64,000 nucleotides of DNA, from contig NZ_AVPJ01000002.1 in NCBI RefSeq assembly GCF_000768705.1, forward strand, positions 299,187 through 363,186, read 5' to 3'. Source of the stretch: Knoellia sinensis KCTC 19936 (GTDB taxonomy: Bacteria; Actinomycetota; Actinomycetes; Actinomycetales; Dermatophilaceae). The notes under the pieces are model-generated. The model had not been told where the DNA came from, made no database searches, and saw only the letters and a list, made by a program, of their open reading frames with translations. The position numbers and the translations under genes are program-made. How positions within the stretch are numbered: the first letter of the stretch is position 1; each line of letters begins with the position of its first letter. Of the stretch, positions 52,561 to 61,410 are shown one piece after another.

Positions 52561-53259
52561 TCAGGGCTTGGGGACCTGGATGACGGTCGAGCTGACGATC
52601 TTGTCGTGCAGGGTCTGCTTGTTGTCGTCCCACAGCATCCAGAGGTAGCTCAGGTAGAAGATCTGGTTGATGATCCCGCTGAGCAGTTCGCGCAGGAAGG
52701 ACTGAAGCGCACCGATCGGCTGGCCCGTCTGCACCCCGATGAGCGTGATGCCCATGGCCTTCTTGCCGACGCTCTGGCCGGTCCGGCCCATCTTGAAGAT
52801 GCGGTTCCAGACCTGGATCCCGATCATGAGCATGACGCCGAGGAAGATGAGGATCCCGCCGGTTGTGGCCATCCCCGCGTCTGCGGTCCCGGGGACGGAG
52901 GCGCCGAACTCGTCGATCTCGGGGGCCGCGCCGACGAGCATGACGGCGCCGATGATCATGGGGATGAGCCCGATGATCGAGAGGAGCACGTCGATGATGA
53001 GCGCGCCGGCGCGGCTGCCGAAGCCGGCGATCGGGCCGAAGTGTTGCTCGACGAACGCCTTGGAACCTGGGTACGCGGGACCCCCGCCATAGGGGTTCAC
53101 CGTGGGAGCCGCCTGGTAGCCAGACGCCGAGTGCTGACCCACGGCGCCCTGCTCCTGGCTCCACGCCGGGGGTTCGGGCCGGTATGCCGGTCGGGCGGGC
53201 GGCTGGGCCGGACCCTGCGGGGCGGGCGGCGGCTGGTTCGGATCAAACGGCTCGGACAT
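52561..53259 (-). CDS. RDD-family membrane protein
   Basis: The 232-residue protein has a Pro/Gln/Tyr-rich cytoplasmic tail of about 75 residues. An RDD domain with three or four helices follows. It begins AGFGSRAGALIIDVLLS, with the conserved Arg and Asp, and continues GQSVGKKAMGITLIGVQTG. RDD proteins are of varied or unknown transport function. ATG 53259 has GGGGAAGAA upstream. The DUF4032 gene lies 71 bases upstream on the same strand. Confidence 0.9.
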   Translation of the reverse strand: MSEPFDPNQPPPAPQGPAQPPARPAYRPEPPAWSQEQGAVGQHSASGYQAAPTVNPYGGGPAYPGSKAFVEQHFGPIAGFGSRAGALIIDVLLSIIGLIPMIIGAVMLVGAAPEIDEFGASVPGTADAGMATTGGILIFLGVMLMIGIQVWNRIFKMGRTGQSVGKKAMGITLIGVQTGQPIGALQSFLRELLSGIINQIFYLSYLWMLWDDNKQTLHDKIVSSTVIQVPKP

Positions 53260-53330
53260 CTGGAGTTCTTCCCCTGCGAAACGGTTGTGGACGCAGTGAT
53301 CCTACGGGCGTGGGGAGGGCTCCAGCTTGG

Positions 53331-54569
53331 TCAGTCGGCGATGACCGGCATCTCCACCGTGTCGACGCCGACGACGGAGACCTCGTCGGGCTTGCTCGGC
53401 AGGATCGACGCGACGTAGTCCTCGATCGCGTCCTCGATCGGGATGTCGTGCTGTGCCCGCTCCGCCATGTACCAGCGGTGCTCGAGCACCTCGTGGAACA
53501 GTTCGGCAGGCTCGAGCTTTCCCGACAGTTCGCGCGGGACCCGCCGGGTCAGCGGCTCATAGATCCGGGTGAGCCAGTCGTGGGCCACGAGCTCCTCGTC
53601 GTCGTTCTGCCGATCCGAGGCCGCCCGATAGCTGTCGAGGTCGTTGAGGAGCCGGCGCGCCTGGCCCTCACCGACGTCGAGGCCCGTGAGGCGCAGCAGC
53701 CGCCGCGAGTGGTGTCCGGCGTCGACGACCTTGGGCTGGATGCTGATGCGGGTGCCGTCGATGTCGGTGCTGATCGCGAGTTCGTCGACGTCGAACCCGA
53801 CGGAGTTGAGGCGCCGGATGCGTTCCTCCACTCGCCATCGCTCGCCGGTGTCGAACTCCTCCATGGCGGTGAGTTCACGCCACAGCTCCTCATAGCGGGT
53901 GACGATGCGGTTGGAGATGACCACCGGGTCGATCGCCTCGTCGAGGAGCTCTCCGGCTTGGAGGTCCATGAGCTCGCCGGCGATGTTGACGCGGGCGATG
54001 TCGAGGTCGTGCGCGCGCTGCCCGTCGCTCAGCGCAGGAAGCAGTTCGCCCGTCTCGGCGTCGACGAGCCACGCGGCGAAACTGCCTGCGTCCCGACGGA
54101 AGAGCGTGTTCGACAGGGACACGTCACCCCACCAGAACCCAGTGAGGTGCAGGCGCACCAGGAGCACGGCGAGGGCGTCGATGAGGCGCGTCTCGGTGCC
54201 GGGTCTCAGGCCCTGGGAGAACAGGGCGCGGTAGGGGAGCGAGAACTTGAGGTGCCGCGTGAGCAGGCAGGCGTCGAGCGGTGTCCCGTCGGCCGCGACC
54301 CGCCCGCTCACCACCCCGAACGGCTCGACCGAGGGCTGGTCGAGGCGCCGCAGGTTGCGGAGCATGGCGTACTCGCGCCGAGCGATGTCCTCTTTGATCT
54401 CCTTGACCGCGATGACCCGGCCGGAGAGCTTGACGAACCGGACGATGTGCCGCGAGATACCGCGCGGAAGCGCGGCCAAGTGCTCCTCGGGCCAGTCCTC
54501 GAGCGGGGTCGACCACGGAAGGTCGAGCAGCGCGGGGTCGGGCCGAGCCGTCGTGATCTGCAGGGCCAT
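53331..54569 (-). CDS. DUF4032 protein with kinase-like core
   Basis: The 412-residue protein is a conserved actinobacterial family. Its first half resembles small-molecule or lipopolysaccharide kinases. VIAVKEIKEDIARREYAML has the Lys and Glu of the ATP site. TGFWWGDVSLSNTLF resembles a catalytic loop (Asp, Asn), and AWLVDAETGEL stands where DFG would be. The second half is the DUF4032-type helical region. The function is unknown. ATG 54569 has GGAGGTAG upstream. It follows the ABC ATPase gene on the same strand by 66 bases. Confidence 0.83.
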   Translation of the reverse strand: MALQITTARPDPALLDLPWSTPLEDWPEEHLAALPRGISRHIVRFVKLSGRVIAVKEIKEDIARREYAMLRNLRRLDQPSVEPFGVVSGRVAADGTPLDACLLTRHLKFSLPYRALFSQGLRPGTETRLIDALAVLLVRLHLTGFWWGDVSLSNTLFRRDAGSFAAWLVDAETGELLPALSDGQRAHDLDIARVNIAGELMDLQAGELLDEAIDPVVISNRIVTRYEELWRELTAMEEFDTGERWRVEERIRRLNSVGFDVDELAISTDIDGTRISIQPKVVDAGHHSRRLLRLTGLDVGEGQARRLLNDLDSYRAASDRQNDDEELVAHDWLTRIYEPLTRRVPRELSGKLEPAELFHEVLEHRWYMAERAQHDIPIEDAIEDYVASILPSKPDEVSVVGVDTVEMPVIAD

Positions 54570-54635
54570 CGGCTACCTCCGGCCTGCGTCCGCAGGTCTG
54601 GTCGCTCGGGCGACCAGACCCGCGGACGTCATGAG

Positions 54636-55742
54636 CTAGTGACTCAGGCGAGCACCGGACTCGGCGTTGAAGACGTGCATGTGGTCGGTGTGCGGCTGGA
54701 CCCAGATCTTGTCGCCCTTCATGGGGACACGGCGTCCGTCGACCCGAGCGATGAACGGCTTGGCCAGCGCGTCGTCGCCGCCCTCGAGCTTGATGTTCTC
54801 GTCGGTCGGGGTGCCATAGACGTAGGCGTCGGCGCCGAGTTCCTCGACGACGTCAACCGTGATCTCGAGGCCCTCGCCCTGGCCGGTGACCTCGACGTCC
54901 TCGGGGCGGACACCGACGATGACGTTCTTGCCAGCGCCCTCGAGCGACTCGCGCGGCACCTGCAACGTGTGCGCACCGAACTTCACGCCGCCGTCGGTGA
55001 CGGGGACGCTGACGAGGTTCATCGCGGGGGAGCCGATGAACCCGGCGACGAAGACGTTGGCCGGGTTGTCGTACATCTCTCGAGGCGTCGCGACCTGCTG
55101 GAGGATGCCGTCCTTGAGGACCGCGATGCGGTCGCCCATGGTCATGGCCTCGACCTGGTCGTGCGTGACGTAGACCGTCGTGACGCCCAATCGCCGCTGG
55201 AGAGAAGCGATCTGGGTGCGGGTCTGAACGCGCAGCTTGGCGTCGAGGTTGGACAGCGGCTCGTCCATGAGGAAGACCTGGGGCGACCGGACGATGGCGC
55301 GACCCATGGCAACGCGCTGGCGCTGACCACCGGACAGAGCCTTCGGCTTGCGCTCGAGATAGGGCTCGAGGTCGAGGATCTTGGCGGCTTCCTCCACGCG
55401 CTTGCGGATCTCGCCCTTGTCGACGCCGGCGATCTTGAGCGCGAAGCCCATGTTGTCGGCGACGCTCATGTGCGGGTAGAGCGCGTAGTTCTGGAAGACC
55501 ATGGCGACGTCACGGTCCTTGGGGGAGAGGTTGGTGACGTCCCGGTCACCGATCCAGATCTTGCCGCCGTTGACCTCTTCGAGGCCGGCCAGCATGCGGA
55601 GTGCGGTCGACTTGCCGCTTCCCGAGGGACCGACGAGGACGAGGAACTCGCCGTCCTTGATGTCGATGTTCAGTCGGTCAACCGAAGGGGTGTCGTTGCC
55701 CGGATAGATGCGGGTCGACTCGTCGTACTTGACTGTTGCCAT
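54636..55742 (-). CDS. ugpC: UgpC/MsmK-type sugar ABC transporter ATPase
   Basis: The 368-residue ATPase has Walker A GPSGSGKST, signature LSGGQRQRVAMGRAIVRSP, Walker B FLMDEPLSNLDAKLR and the H loop VYVTHDQVEAMTMG. A TOBE domain then extends from about residue 240. This is the shared ATPase that energises several CUT1 sugar importers. No permease or binding protein is adjacent, which fits a shared subunit. ATG 55742 has GGAAAGG upstream. Confidence 0.94.
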   Translation of the reverse strand: MATVKYDESTRIYPGNDTPSVDRLNIDIKDGEFLVLVGPSGSGKSTALRMLAGLEEVNGGKIWIGDRDVTNLSPKDRDVAMVFQNYALYPHMSVADNMGFALKIAGVDKGEIRKRVEEAAKILDLEPYLERKPKALSGGQRQRVAMGRAIVRSPQVFLMDEPLSNLDAKLRVQTRTQIASLQRRLGVTTVYVTHDQVEAMTMGDRIAVLKDGILQQVATPREMYDNPANVFVAGFIGSPAMNLVSVPVTDGGVKFGAHTLQVPRESLEGAGKNVIVGVRPEDVEVTGQGEGLEITVDVVEELGADAYVYGTPTDENIKLEGGDDALAKPFIARVDGRRVPMKGDKIWVQPHTDHMHVFNAESGARLSH

Positions 55743-55878
55743 GGCGTCGTTGCCTTTCCTTCACCGGCAGGAACGTGCCGGACGATCCGTTGTAAAGGGA
55801 ACCCGCCGACATCGTTGTCGGCGGCTTCAACAGCATGCCGTATGCCGTCCGCCCCTGTCACGCACCCCCACCTCACCT

Positions 55879-55942
55879 TCGACTTTGTGCCCCGTTGGGA
55901 CAGCGAGCTCCAGCGAGCTGTCCCAACGGGGCACAAAGTCGA
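55879..55942. repeat. Family A palindrome (TTTGTGCCC type)
   Basis: Perfect 26-base arms (55879-55904 and 55917-55942) flank a 12-base loop. A GTATGCCGTCCGC sequence lies just before it (55839-55851). The element lies in the gap between the divergent ABC ATPase and CBS genes, so a terminator role is unlikely for this copy. Confidence 0.9.
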
Positions 55943-56006
55943 GGGATGGTCAGTCGAGCGATGCGGAAGTCTGGCGCGGCATCGAGTCGGGCACTAACGT
56001 CGGGGC

Positions 56007-56438
56007 ATGAGGATCTCCGACGTCGTGAAGCGCAAGGGAGGCACCGTCGTCACGGTGCGCTCCGACGCCAGTGTCACTGCACTCCTCGACCTGCTTGCCG
56101 AACACAAGATCGGTGCGGTCGTCGTCAGCGACGATGACGGGAAGTCGCTCGTCGGCATCGTCAGTGAGCGCGACATCGTGCGGCAGCTCCAGCGGTCGGG
56201 TGCGGCCGTCCTGGACCAGCCCGTGTCGCTGATCATGACCACGGAGGTGCACACCTGTGTGCCGGAGGACGAGATCGGGGCACTTGAGCACACGATGACC
56301 GAGCACCGGTTCCGTCACGTCCCGGTCGTCGTCGATGGCGAGCTGAAGGCCATCGTGAGCATCGGCGACGTCGTGAAGCACCGACTCACCGACCTCGAGG
56401 CGGAGCGCGACCAGCTCACCGCCTACATCCAGCAGTAG
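56007..56438 (+). CDS. CBS-domain pair protein
   Basis: The 143-residue protein consists of two CBS motifs. The first includes ALLDLLAEHKIGAVVVSDDD and GIVSERDIVRQLQ. The second includes IGALEHTMTEHRFRHVPVVV and AIVSIGDVVKHRL. Such stand-alone pairs bind adenosyl nucleotides such as AMP or NADH. ATG 56007 lies six bases after TAACGT. Role unknown. Confidence 0.9.
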   Translation: MRISDVVKRKGGTVVTVRSDASVTALLDLLAEHKIGAVVVSDDDGKSLVGIVSERDIVRQLQRSGAAVLDQPVSLIMTTEVHTCVPEDEIGALEHTMTEHRFRHVPVVVDGELKAIVSIGDVVKHRLTDLEAERDQLTAYIQQ

Positions 56439-56457
56439 GGGGCCGGCAGCAGCGGCG

Positions 56458-57114
56458 ATGCCACGTCGCAACCGGGTCGACCCCTGGGGTGACCTCGTCG
56501 CGCATCCCGCGCGCGGTCTGTTCACGGGCAACCGCGGGTGCGTCGTCGACGACCACGAGAACGTCGTGCGTCATCACGGGACGAACCTGTTGTGGATCAC
56601 GTGCCAAGTGGAGTTTCGTGACTGGCGGGTGGGGCTGGCCCGGCCTCGGCGGTGGACGCCGCTGTTCTTCCTCGACGACGCGGTGGCCCTGGCTGCGGGC
56701 CATCGTCCGTGCAGCACGTGTCGACGCTTCGACTACGTCGCCTATCGGAATGCGGTGAGCGACGCCGCGGGCGCCCGGCAGCCCCTCTCCGCAGCGGATC
56801 TCAACGTCCGACTGTCGCGCGAGCGGCTGAACCGAGGCAGAGGGCTCGACAGGGCTGCTGACCGGAAGCTGTGGCGCGCGCCCCTTCTGGGCCTGCCGCC
56901 GGGAGCGGTGGTCCTCGATGGGGAGCGGCGGCCCTGCCTGTGGGACGGAGACGTCCTGCAACCGTTCGGGTTCGAGGGCTGGGGTTCCGCGGTGCAGGCG
57001 CCGGACGACCCGGTCGACGTGCTCACCCCGCCGACCTCGGTGGCCGCCCTCTCGCACGGCTTCGCGCCGGTGCTTCATCCGAGCGCATCGCGGTCCCACC
57101 AGTCCCATCCGTAA
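56458..57114 (+). CDS. Conserved hypothetical protein with Ada-like Cys motif
   Basis: The 218-residue protein is rich in Arg, Asp and Trp, and I cannot assign it to a family. It has an N-terminal RGLFTGNRGCVVDD, then HHGTNLLWITCQVEFRDW. HRPCSTCRRFDYVAYR recalls the RPCxxC zinc segment of Ada methyl acceptors. The C-terminal half includes WRAPLLGLPPGAVVL and PCLWDGDVLQPFGFEGW. A DNA- or metal-linked role is possible but unproven. It lies between the CBS gene and a Ser/Thr kinase on the same strand. Confidence 0.65.
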   Translation: MPRRNRVDPWGDLVAHPARGLFTGNRGCVVDDHENVVRHHGTNLLWITCQVEFRDWRVGLARPRRWTPLFFLDDAVALAAGHRPCSTCRRFDYVAYRNAVSDAAGARQPLSAADLNVRLSRERLNRGRGLDRAADRKLWRAPLLGLPPGAVVLDGERRPCLWDGDVLQPFGFEGWGSAVQAPDDPVDVLTPPTSVAALSHGFAPVLHPSASRSHQSHP

Positions 57115-57173
57115 CAGGGCAATTCGGCGATTCGGACAGGATTCGCTCAGGGTCACGGCATACCGTGTCTGTC

Positions 57174-58985
57174 ATGACTGCCGAAATCCTTGACGACTCG
57201 GGTGGGAGGGACGGCTTGCCGGAACATTCGCTGCTCGGCGCCTACCGTCTCGTCCAGCGGCTCGGCGAGGGTGGCATGGGCGTGGTCCACCTCGCCCTGG
57301 ACCGGCACGGCAAGGCCGTCGCGATCAAGGTGCTGCGGCCTCACGTCGCCCACGACCCGGCGGCTCGCGCTCGCCTGTCTCGCGAGGTCGAGACCCTGAG
57401 CCGCATCCGCAGCCCCCGGGTCGCGCCGGTCATCGACGCCGACATCGACGGCGATCGCCCCTACATCGTCACCCGCTATGTCCCCGGGCCACCACTCGAC
57501 GACGTCATCGGGTCGCACGGCCCGATGGGCGCCGAGGACCTCCACCGCCTGGGAAGTGGACTCGCCGAGGCGCTCGACGTCATCCACGGCTGCGACGTGA
57601 TCCATCGCGACCTCAAGCCGGGCAACGTGCTCATCGTCGACGGCGACCCCGTCGTCATCGACTTCGGCATCGCTCACGTCGCCGACGACATCCGGCTCAC
57701 CATGACCGGTCTCGTCATGGGAACCCCCGGCTACCTCGCGCCCGAGGTCGTCGAAGGCGCGCCCGTCTCGACGGCGACGGACTGGTGGGGGTGGGCCGCC
57801 ACCCTGGCCTATGCCGCGTCGGGCAGGCCGCCCTTCGGGCGGGGTCCGATGGAGGCCGTCCTCACCCGTGTCACGGCGGGCGAACCTGACCTTCAGGGGG
57901 TCGACAAGCGCATCGCCCCCCTGCTGTATGCCGCACTCGCTCCCGTTCCCGCGGACCGTCCACCCGAGTCCGATGTCGTGGCGGCGTTGGAGCGCTACGC
58001 CCGAGGTGGCCTCGTCACCGACGTGATCAAGGTGCGGGAGCCCGTCACGAGAACGCAGGCGCTCGATGTGCCGCGCACCTCGGTGATGCCTCTGTCCCGC
58101 AACGCAACTCAGCCGGCGACCGCGATCTCGCCAGTCGCTCCGGCCGTGGCTGCGCCGGTGATCCCGCTGCCAACGGCGCAGCCTGCGAGGCCCGTGGCCC
58201 CCCTGCCCGCTGCACCTCAGCCCGTCGCTCTCCAGCCCGCGCCGCAGCAGCCCCCTCCGCAGCACTTCAACGACCCTGCGGACATGATCTTCGGGCCGCA
58301 GCCGGGACGCGAACTGGAGCGGACGGCATACCCCGGAGTTGACGGGGGACCCGGGAACTGGAACGGCGCCCCGAGACTCGACCCCCGCATCGGGCGGCCG
58401 AGCCGCAGCGGGACGGTCGCGGCGCTGCTCGCGCTCCTCGTCGCGACAGCCGCGACTGCGCCCGTCGTCGCCGGGATCGGACTCCTGGTGTGGAACGTCC
58501 TGGCCCGCACGACCGATCGTTCGGTCACGTCGCTCATGCTTCGGCGACACGACAAGGGGGTGCGCCGGAGCGACATCCCGCTCGCCGTCGTCGCCAGTCC
58601 CTGGCACCTCGTCGTCGGCCTTGTCGCCTCGCTCGTCGGCGCGATCATGCCTGCCCTGATGGCCATTTCGGGTGTGTTCGTCACCGCTCTCGCCATGGTC
58701 GGCGTGCAGGGGAGCGGCTCGCCCGAGCCCAACGCCCTCGGCCCGATGGCCGTGGGTGGCCTCCTCGCCGGGCTCATGGCGTGGTGGGGACCGGGCGGGG
58801 CGAGCCTTCGACGAGGCACGCGCAGCATCGTCCGCGGTGTCAGCCCGGGCCCGAGCGCGAGCCGCGTCGTGGTCGTCCTGCTCCTCGTGGCCGCTGCGGC
58901 CGTGGCCTTCGCGGGAGTGGTCAACGGGTTGCCGTCGTGGTGGCCCACGGGCACGGCATGGGCTGAGCAGTTGAACCTGCCGTGA
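57174..58985 (+). CDS. Membrane Ser/Thr protein kinase without PASTA domains
   Basis: The 603-residue protein has a PknB-like kinase domain at about residues 22-275. It shows the Gly loop RLGEGGMGVVHLAL, Lys52, HRDLKPGN (Asp146), DFG (163-165) and APE (189-191). A Pro/Ala/Gln-rich linker of about 150 residues follows. The C-terminus has about five hydrophobic segments. It lacks the external PASTA sensor of PknB, so the signal is unknown. ATG 57174 lies seven bases after TACCGT, which overlaps a CGGCATAC octamer. Longer frames upstream are out of family. It overlaps the exporter gene (GTGA). Confidence 0.93.
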   Translation: MTAEILDDSGGRDGLPEHSLLGAYRLVQRLGEGGMGVVHLALDRHGKAVAIKVLRPHVAHDPAARARLSREVETLSRIRSPRVAPVIDADIDGDRPYIVTRYVPGPPLDDVIGSHGPMGAEDLHRLGSGLAEALDVIHGCDVIHRDLKPGNVLIVDGDPVVIDFGIAHVADDIRLTMTGLVMGTPGYLAPEVVEGAPVSTATDWWGWAATLAYAASGRPPFGRGPMEAVLTRVTAGEPDLQGVDKRIAPLLYAALAPVPADRPPESDVVAALERYARGGLVTDVIKVREPVTRTQALDVPRTSVMPLSRNATQPATAISPVAPAVAAPVIPLPTAQPARPVAPLPAAPQPVALQPAPQQPPPQHFNDPADMIFGPQPGRELERTAYPGVDGGPGNWNGAPRLDPRIGRPSRSGTVAALLALLVATAATAPVVAGIGLLVWNVLARTTDRSVTSLMLRRHDKGVRRSDIPLAVVASPWHLVVGLVASLVGAIMPALMAISGVFVTALAMVGVQGSGSPEPNALGPMAVGGLLAGLMAWWGPGGASLRRGTRSIVRGVSPGPSASRVVVVLLLVAAAAVAFAGVVNGLPSWWPTGTAWAEQLNLP

Positions 58986-60517
58986 CGGAATCCGAGCGGC
59001 CGGCGGCCGACAAGCGCGCCGAGCGCCCGGACCGCCCAGCGAGCCCCGATCGTCCGGACCGCCCGGAGCGCCCGGAGCGCCCTCGTCGCCCGTGGCGCCT
59101 CGAAGGTGGCCCGCCGACCGAGCCGATGCCCCTCGTCGACCTGTTGCGGCGCACGCCCTATCGCAACGCGCGGATCAGCCACGAGGAAGCAGAGGAGGCG
59201 CGAGTCCGCGAGGCCCTCGACCTCGCGGTCCGTGTCGGCGAACTCATGCTGCGCTCCGGCGCAGGTGCCCCGCAGGTCGAGGGTTCGGTAGCCGCGATCT
59301 GCGCGGCCGCTGGTGTGCCCAACGTCGAGATCGACATCACCCTGCAGTCGCTGCTCGTCCATGCCCGCATCGACGCGGTCCACCCGGTGACGGCGTTGCG
59401 GGTGGTGCGCTCGACGCGTCACGACTACGCCCGGTTGGTGGCCGTGCACGAGCTCGTCGACGCCTTCGTCAACGGGCACGTCGAGCTTCCCGAGGCGGTC
59501 GAGCAGCTGCGCGACATCAAGCGGGCTCGTCGGATCTGGCCCGACTGGGTCGTGACCCTCGCGACTGCACTCCTCGCAGCGGCCGTGGCGGTGATGATCG
59601 GATCGACGCTCTTCACGGCCTTCGTCACCGTGCTCGTCGTCCTCGTGGTCTCGGGAGTGGGGCGCCTCATGGGGCCCCTGCACCTCCCCGAGTTCTATTC
59701 GAATGCCGTGAGCGCCTTCACGTCGACAGTCCTGGCGTGGGCGGCCTACTCGATGGGTGCCCAAGGCTGGATTCCGTTGGGCGCCAACGACTTTGCGTTC
59801 ATCGTCGCGGGCGGAATCGTCGCCATGCTTCCCGGACGGACCATGGCTTCCGCGGTCGAGGACGTCATTTCCGGGTATGCCGTGACCGGTGCTGGTCGAC
59901 TCCTCGCCGTCCTCGTGTCACTCACAGGACTCATCATCGGCGTGGCCGTCGGACTGGGCACCACCATCCGACTCACCGAGGCGATGGCGTTCGACTTCGT
60001 GGCGCCGTCGGTGCTCGACCTGCGGGTGACACAGGCCCAGTGGTGGGCCGCGGCCGCCGGTGCCTTCGTCGTGGGCGCGGCCGGATCGGTGATCATGCAG
60101 AGTCGACGCAGACTCATCCTGCCGACCGCCCTGTTGTCGCTCCTGGGCGGCGGGTTGTATGCCGCCTTCACCCGGCTGGGGGACTTCGGGGCAGTGACCT
60201 CCACAGGCCTGGCCGCGGTCGTGCTCGGCTTCATCGGGCGACTCGTGGCGTTGCGACTCGGTGCGCCGGCGATGGCCGTGGTCGTCCCCGCGAGCTTTGG
60301 GCTCCTGCCGGGTCTGACGATCTTCCGCGGTCTCTATGAACTGGTCGGCGAGAGCACCTCCGACATCGGCACGTTGTCGTTCCAGGCCGGCGTTGCGACG
60401 CTGCTCGGCGCGGCGGGCGTGCTCCTGGCCATCGCGACGGGCACGACGTTGGGGGAGATTTTCGCGTCGCGGTGGGACACGCAGGTGGCCCGGGCTCGTC
60501 GTCGCCTCCGGGTCTGA
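58982..60517 (+). CDS. ThrE-like threonine/serine exporter
   Basis: The 511-residue protein fuses the ThrE_1 (DUF1212) and ThrE_2 (DUF3815) domains. The cytoplasmic part has [20 protein letters not shown]. About ten membrane helices follow from residue 185 on. ThrE of Corynebacterium exports threonine and serine. The N-terminus is a repetitive Arg/Pro/Asp/Glu tail (RPDRP, RPERP repeats, residues 13-36). Overlap with the kinase gene suggests that the kinase may regulate the exporter, perhaps through that charged tail; this is inference. Confidence 0.9.
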   Translation: MTESERPAADKRAERPDRPASPDRPDRPERPERPRRPWRLEGGPPTEPMPLVDLLRRTPYRNARISHEEAEEARVREALDLAVRVGELMLRSGAGAPQVEGSVAAICAAAGVPNVEIDITLQSLLVHARIDAVHPVTALRVVRSTRHDYARLVAVHELVDAFVNGHVELPEAVEQLRDIKRARRIWPDWVVTLATALLAAAVAVMIGSTLFTAFVTVLVVLVVSGVGRLMGPLHLPEFYSNAVSAFTSTVLAWAAYSMGAQGWIPLGANDFAFIVAGGIVAMLPGRTMASAVEDVISGYAVTGAGRLLAVLVSLTGLIIGVAVGLGTTIRLTEAMAFDFVAPSVLDLRVTQAQWWAAAAGAFVVGAAGSVIMQSRRRLILPTALLSLLGGGLYAAFTRLGDFGAVTSTGLAAVVLGFIGRLVALRLGAPAMAVVVPASFGLLPGLTIFRGLYELVGESTSDIGTLSFQAGVATLLGAAGVLLAIATGTTLGEIFASRWDTQVARARRRLRV

Positions 60518-60558
60518 CCCAAAAAATAGCGCCAATTCGTCATCTCTCCGTGACTCCC

Positions 60559-60587
60559 TTGTGATCCGAGTCACTCGCCGCTACCTT
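60559..60587 (+). promoter_or_regulatory. Promoter of the first rpf gene with a CRP-like site
   Basis: TTGTGA (60559-60564) and TACCTT (60582-60587) are spaced by 17 bases. TGTGA-N6-TCACT (60560-60575) overlaps the -35 and fits the CRP/GlxR consensus TGTGA-N6-TCACA with one mismatch. rpf genes of Corynebacterium and Mycobacterium are known to be controlled by GlxR/CRP. The leader is about 50 bases, too short for a c-di-AMP riboswitch. Confidence 0.65.
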
Positions 60588-60644
60588 CGAGACTTGTGCC
60601 CGACCCCCTGTCCCGGGCCGCTCCCTCCTCGAAGGATTCTCGAG

Positions 60645-61382
60645 ATGTCCCCCACCCCGTCCTACCGTCCGAAGCATGCTGCCCAAAACCGGTACTGCCC
60701 GAGGCACGCCGCTCCCAAACACTCCCCGGTCCGACGCCAACTCGTCGGCGTCGCGCTGACATCTGTCGCCGCCGTCGGTGGCGCCACGGCGCTGTCCCAG
60801 CCGGCCCAGGCCGCCGGCACGGTGTGGGATCGCGTGGCCCAATGTGAGAGCGGCGGCAACTGGTCGATCAACACGGGCAACGGATACTACGGCGGGCTGC
60901 AGTTCTCGTTCGCCACCTGGAAGGGGTTCGGCGGACAGCGCTACGCCTACACCGCGAACCGTGCGACCAAGGCCCAGCAGATCGCGATCGCGCAGAAGGT
61001 CCTCAAGGTCCAGGGCCCCGGTGCCTGGCCGGTGTGCAGCAAGCGTGCGGGTCTCACCCGGGCCAACGGGGCCGCCGTCAACGCGGGCGCCACGTCGTCG
61101 CCCGCGACGTCGAGGGCAGCCGCTCCCGGCAAGCTCGTCGTCGACGGCAAGTTCGGACCGCTGACGCGCAGGGCCACCGAACGCTGGATCGGCGGCTCGG
61201 TCAACGGCCGGCTCAGCACGTCGGACTACCGCCGCCTCGAGCGCAAGGTCGGGGGCTCCGTCAACGGGTCGTTCAGTCGCATCGACGTGCGCCGGCTGCA
61301 GGCGCTGGTCGGCTCGAAGCAGGACGGCCTGTGGGGCCCGAAGACGACTGCGGCGCTCCAGCGCTACCTCAACCGTCGCTGA
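60645..61382 (+). CDS. Resuscitation-promoting factor-like transglycosylase, copy 1
   Basis: The 245-residue secreted protein has a basic start and a signal segment (about 31-57, ending AQAA). The Rpf domain follows with [14 protein letters not shown]; the catalytic Glu is 68 and Cys67 pairs with the later WPVCSKRAG. After an Ala/Ser linker a C-terminal module carries repeated peptidoglycan-binding-like units ending [16 protein letters not shown]. Rpf enzymes cut peptidoglycan and help dormant cells regrow. ATG 60645 has GAAGGA upstream. Confidence 0.93.
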   Translation: MSPTPSYRPKHAAQNRYCPRHAAPKHSPVRRQLVGVALTSVAAVGGATALSQPAQAAGTVWDRVAQCESGGNWSINTGNGYYGGLQFSFATWKGFGGQRYAYTANRATKAQQIAIAQKVLKVQGPGAWPVCSKRAGLTRANGAAVNAGATSSPATSRAAAPGKLVVDGKFGPLTRRATERWIGGSVNGRLSTSDYRRLERKVGGSVNGSFSRIDVRRLQALVGSKQDGLWGPKTTAALQRYLNRR

Positions 61383-61410
61383 GGCCGCTCAGCGTTCCGC
61401 TCGAAAGGCA

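Noticed and set aside
53184..55997. Long open frame on the plus strand across the DUF4032 and ABC ATPase genes
   Set aside because: It is the antisense shadow of two well-identified genes in high-GC DNA; its residues are typical of reverse-frame translation. The same holds for long plus-strand frames over ppk (4811-6715) and LAL-1 (14045-16069).
60518..60644. c-di-AMP (ydaO-type) riboswitch upstream of the rpf gene
   Set aside because: Such riboswitches often precede actinobacterial rpf genes, but a good promoter at 60559-60587 leaves only about 50 bases of leader.
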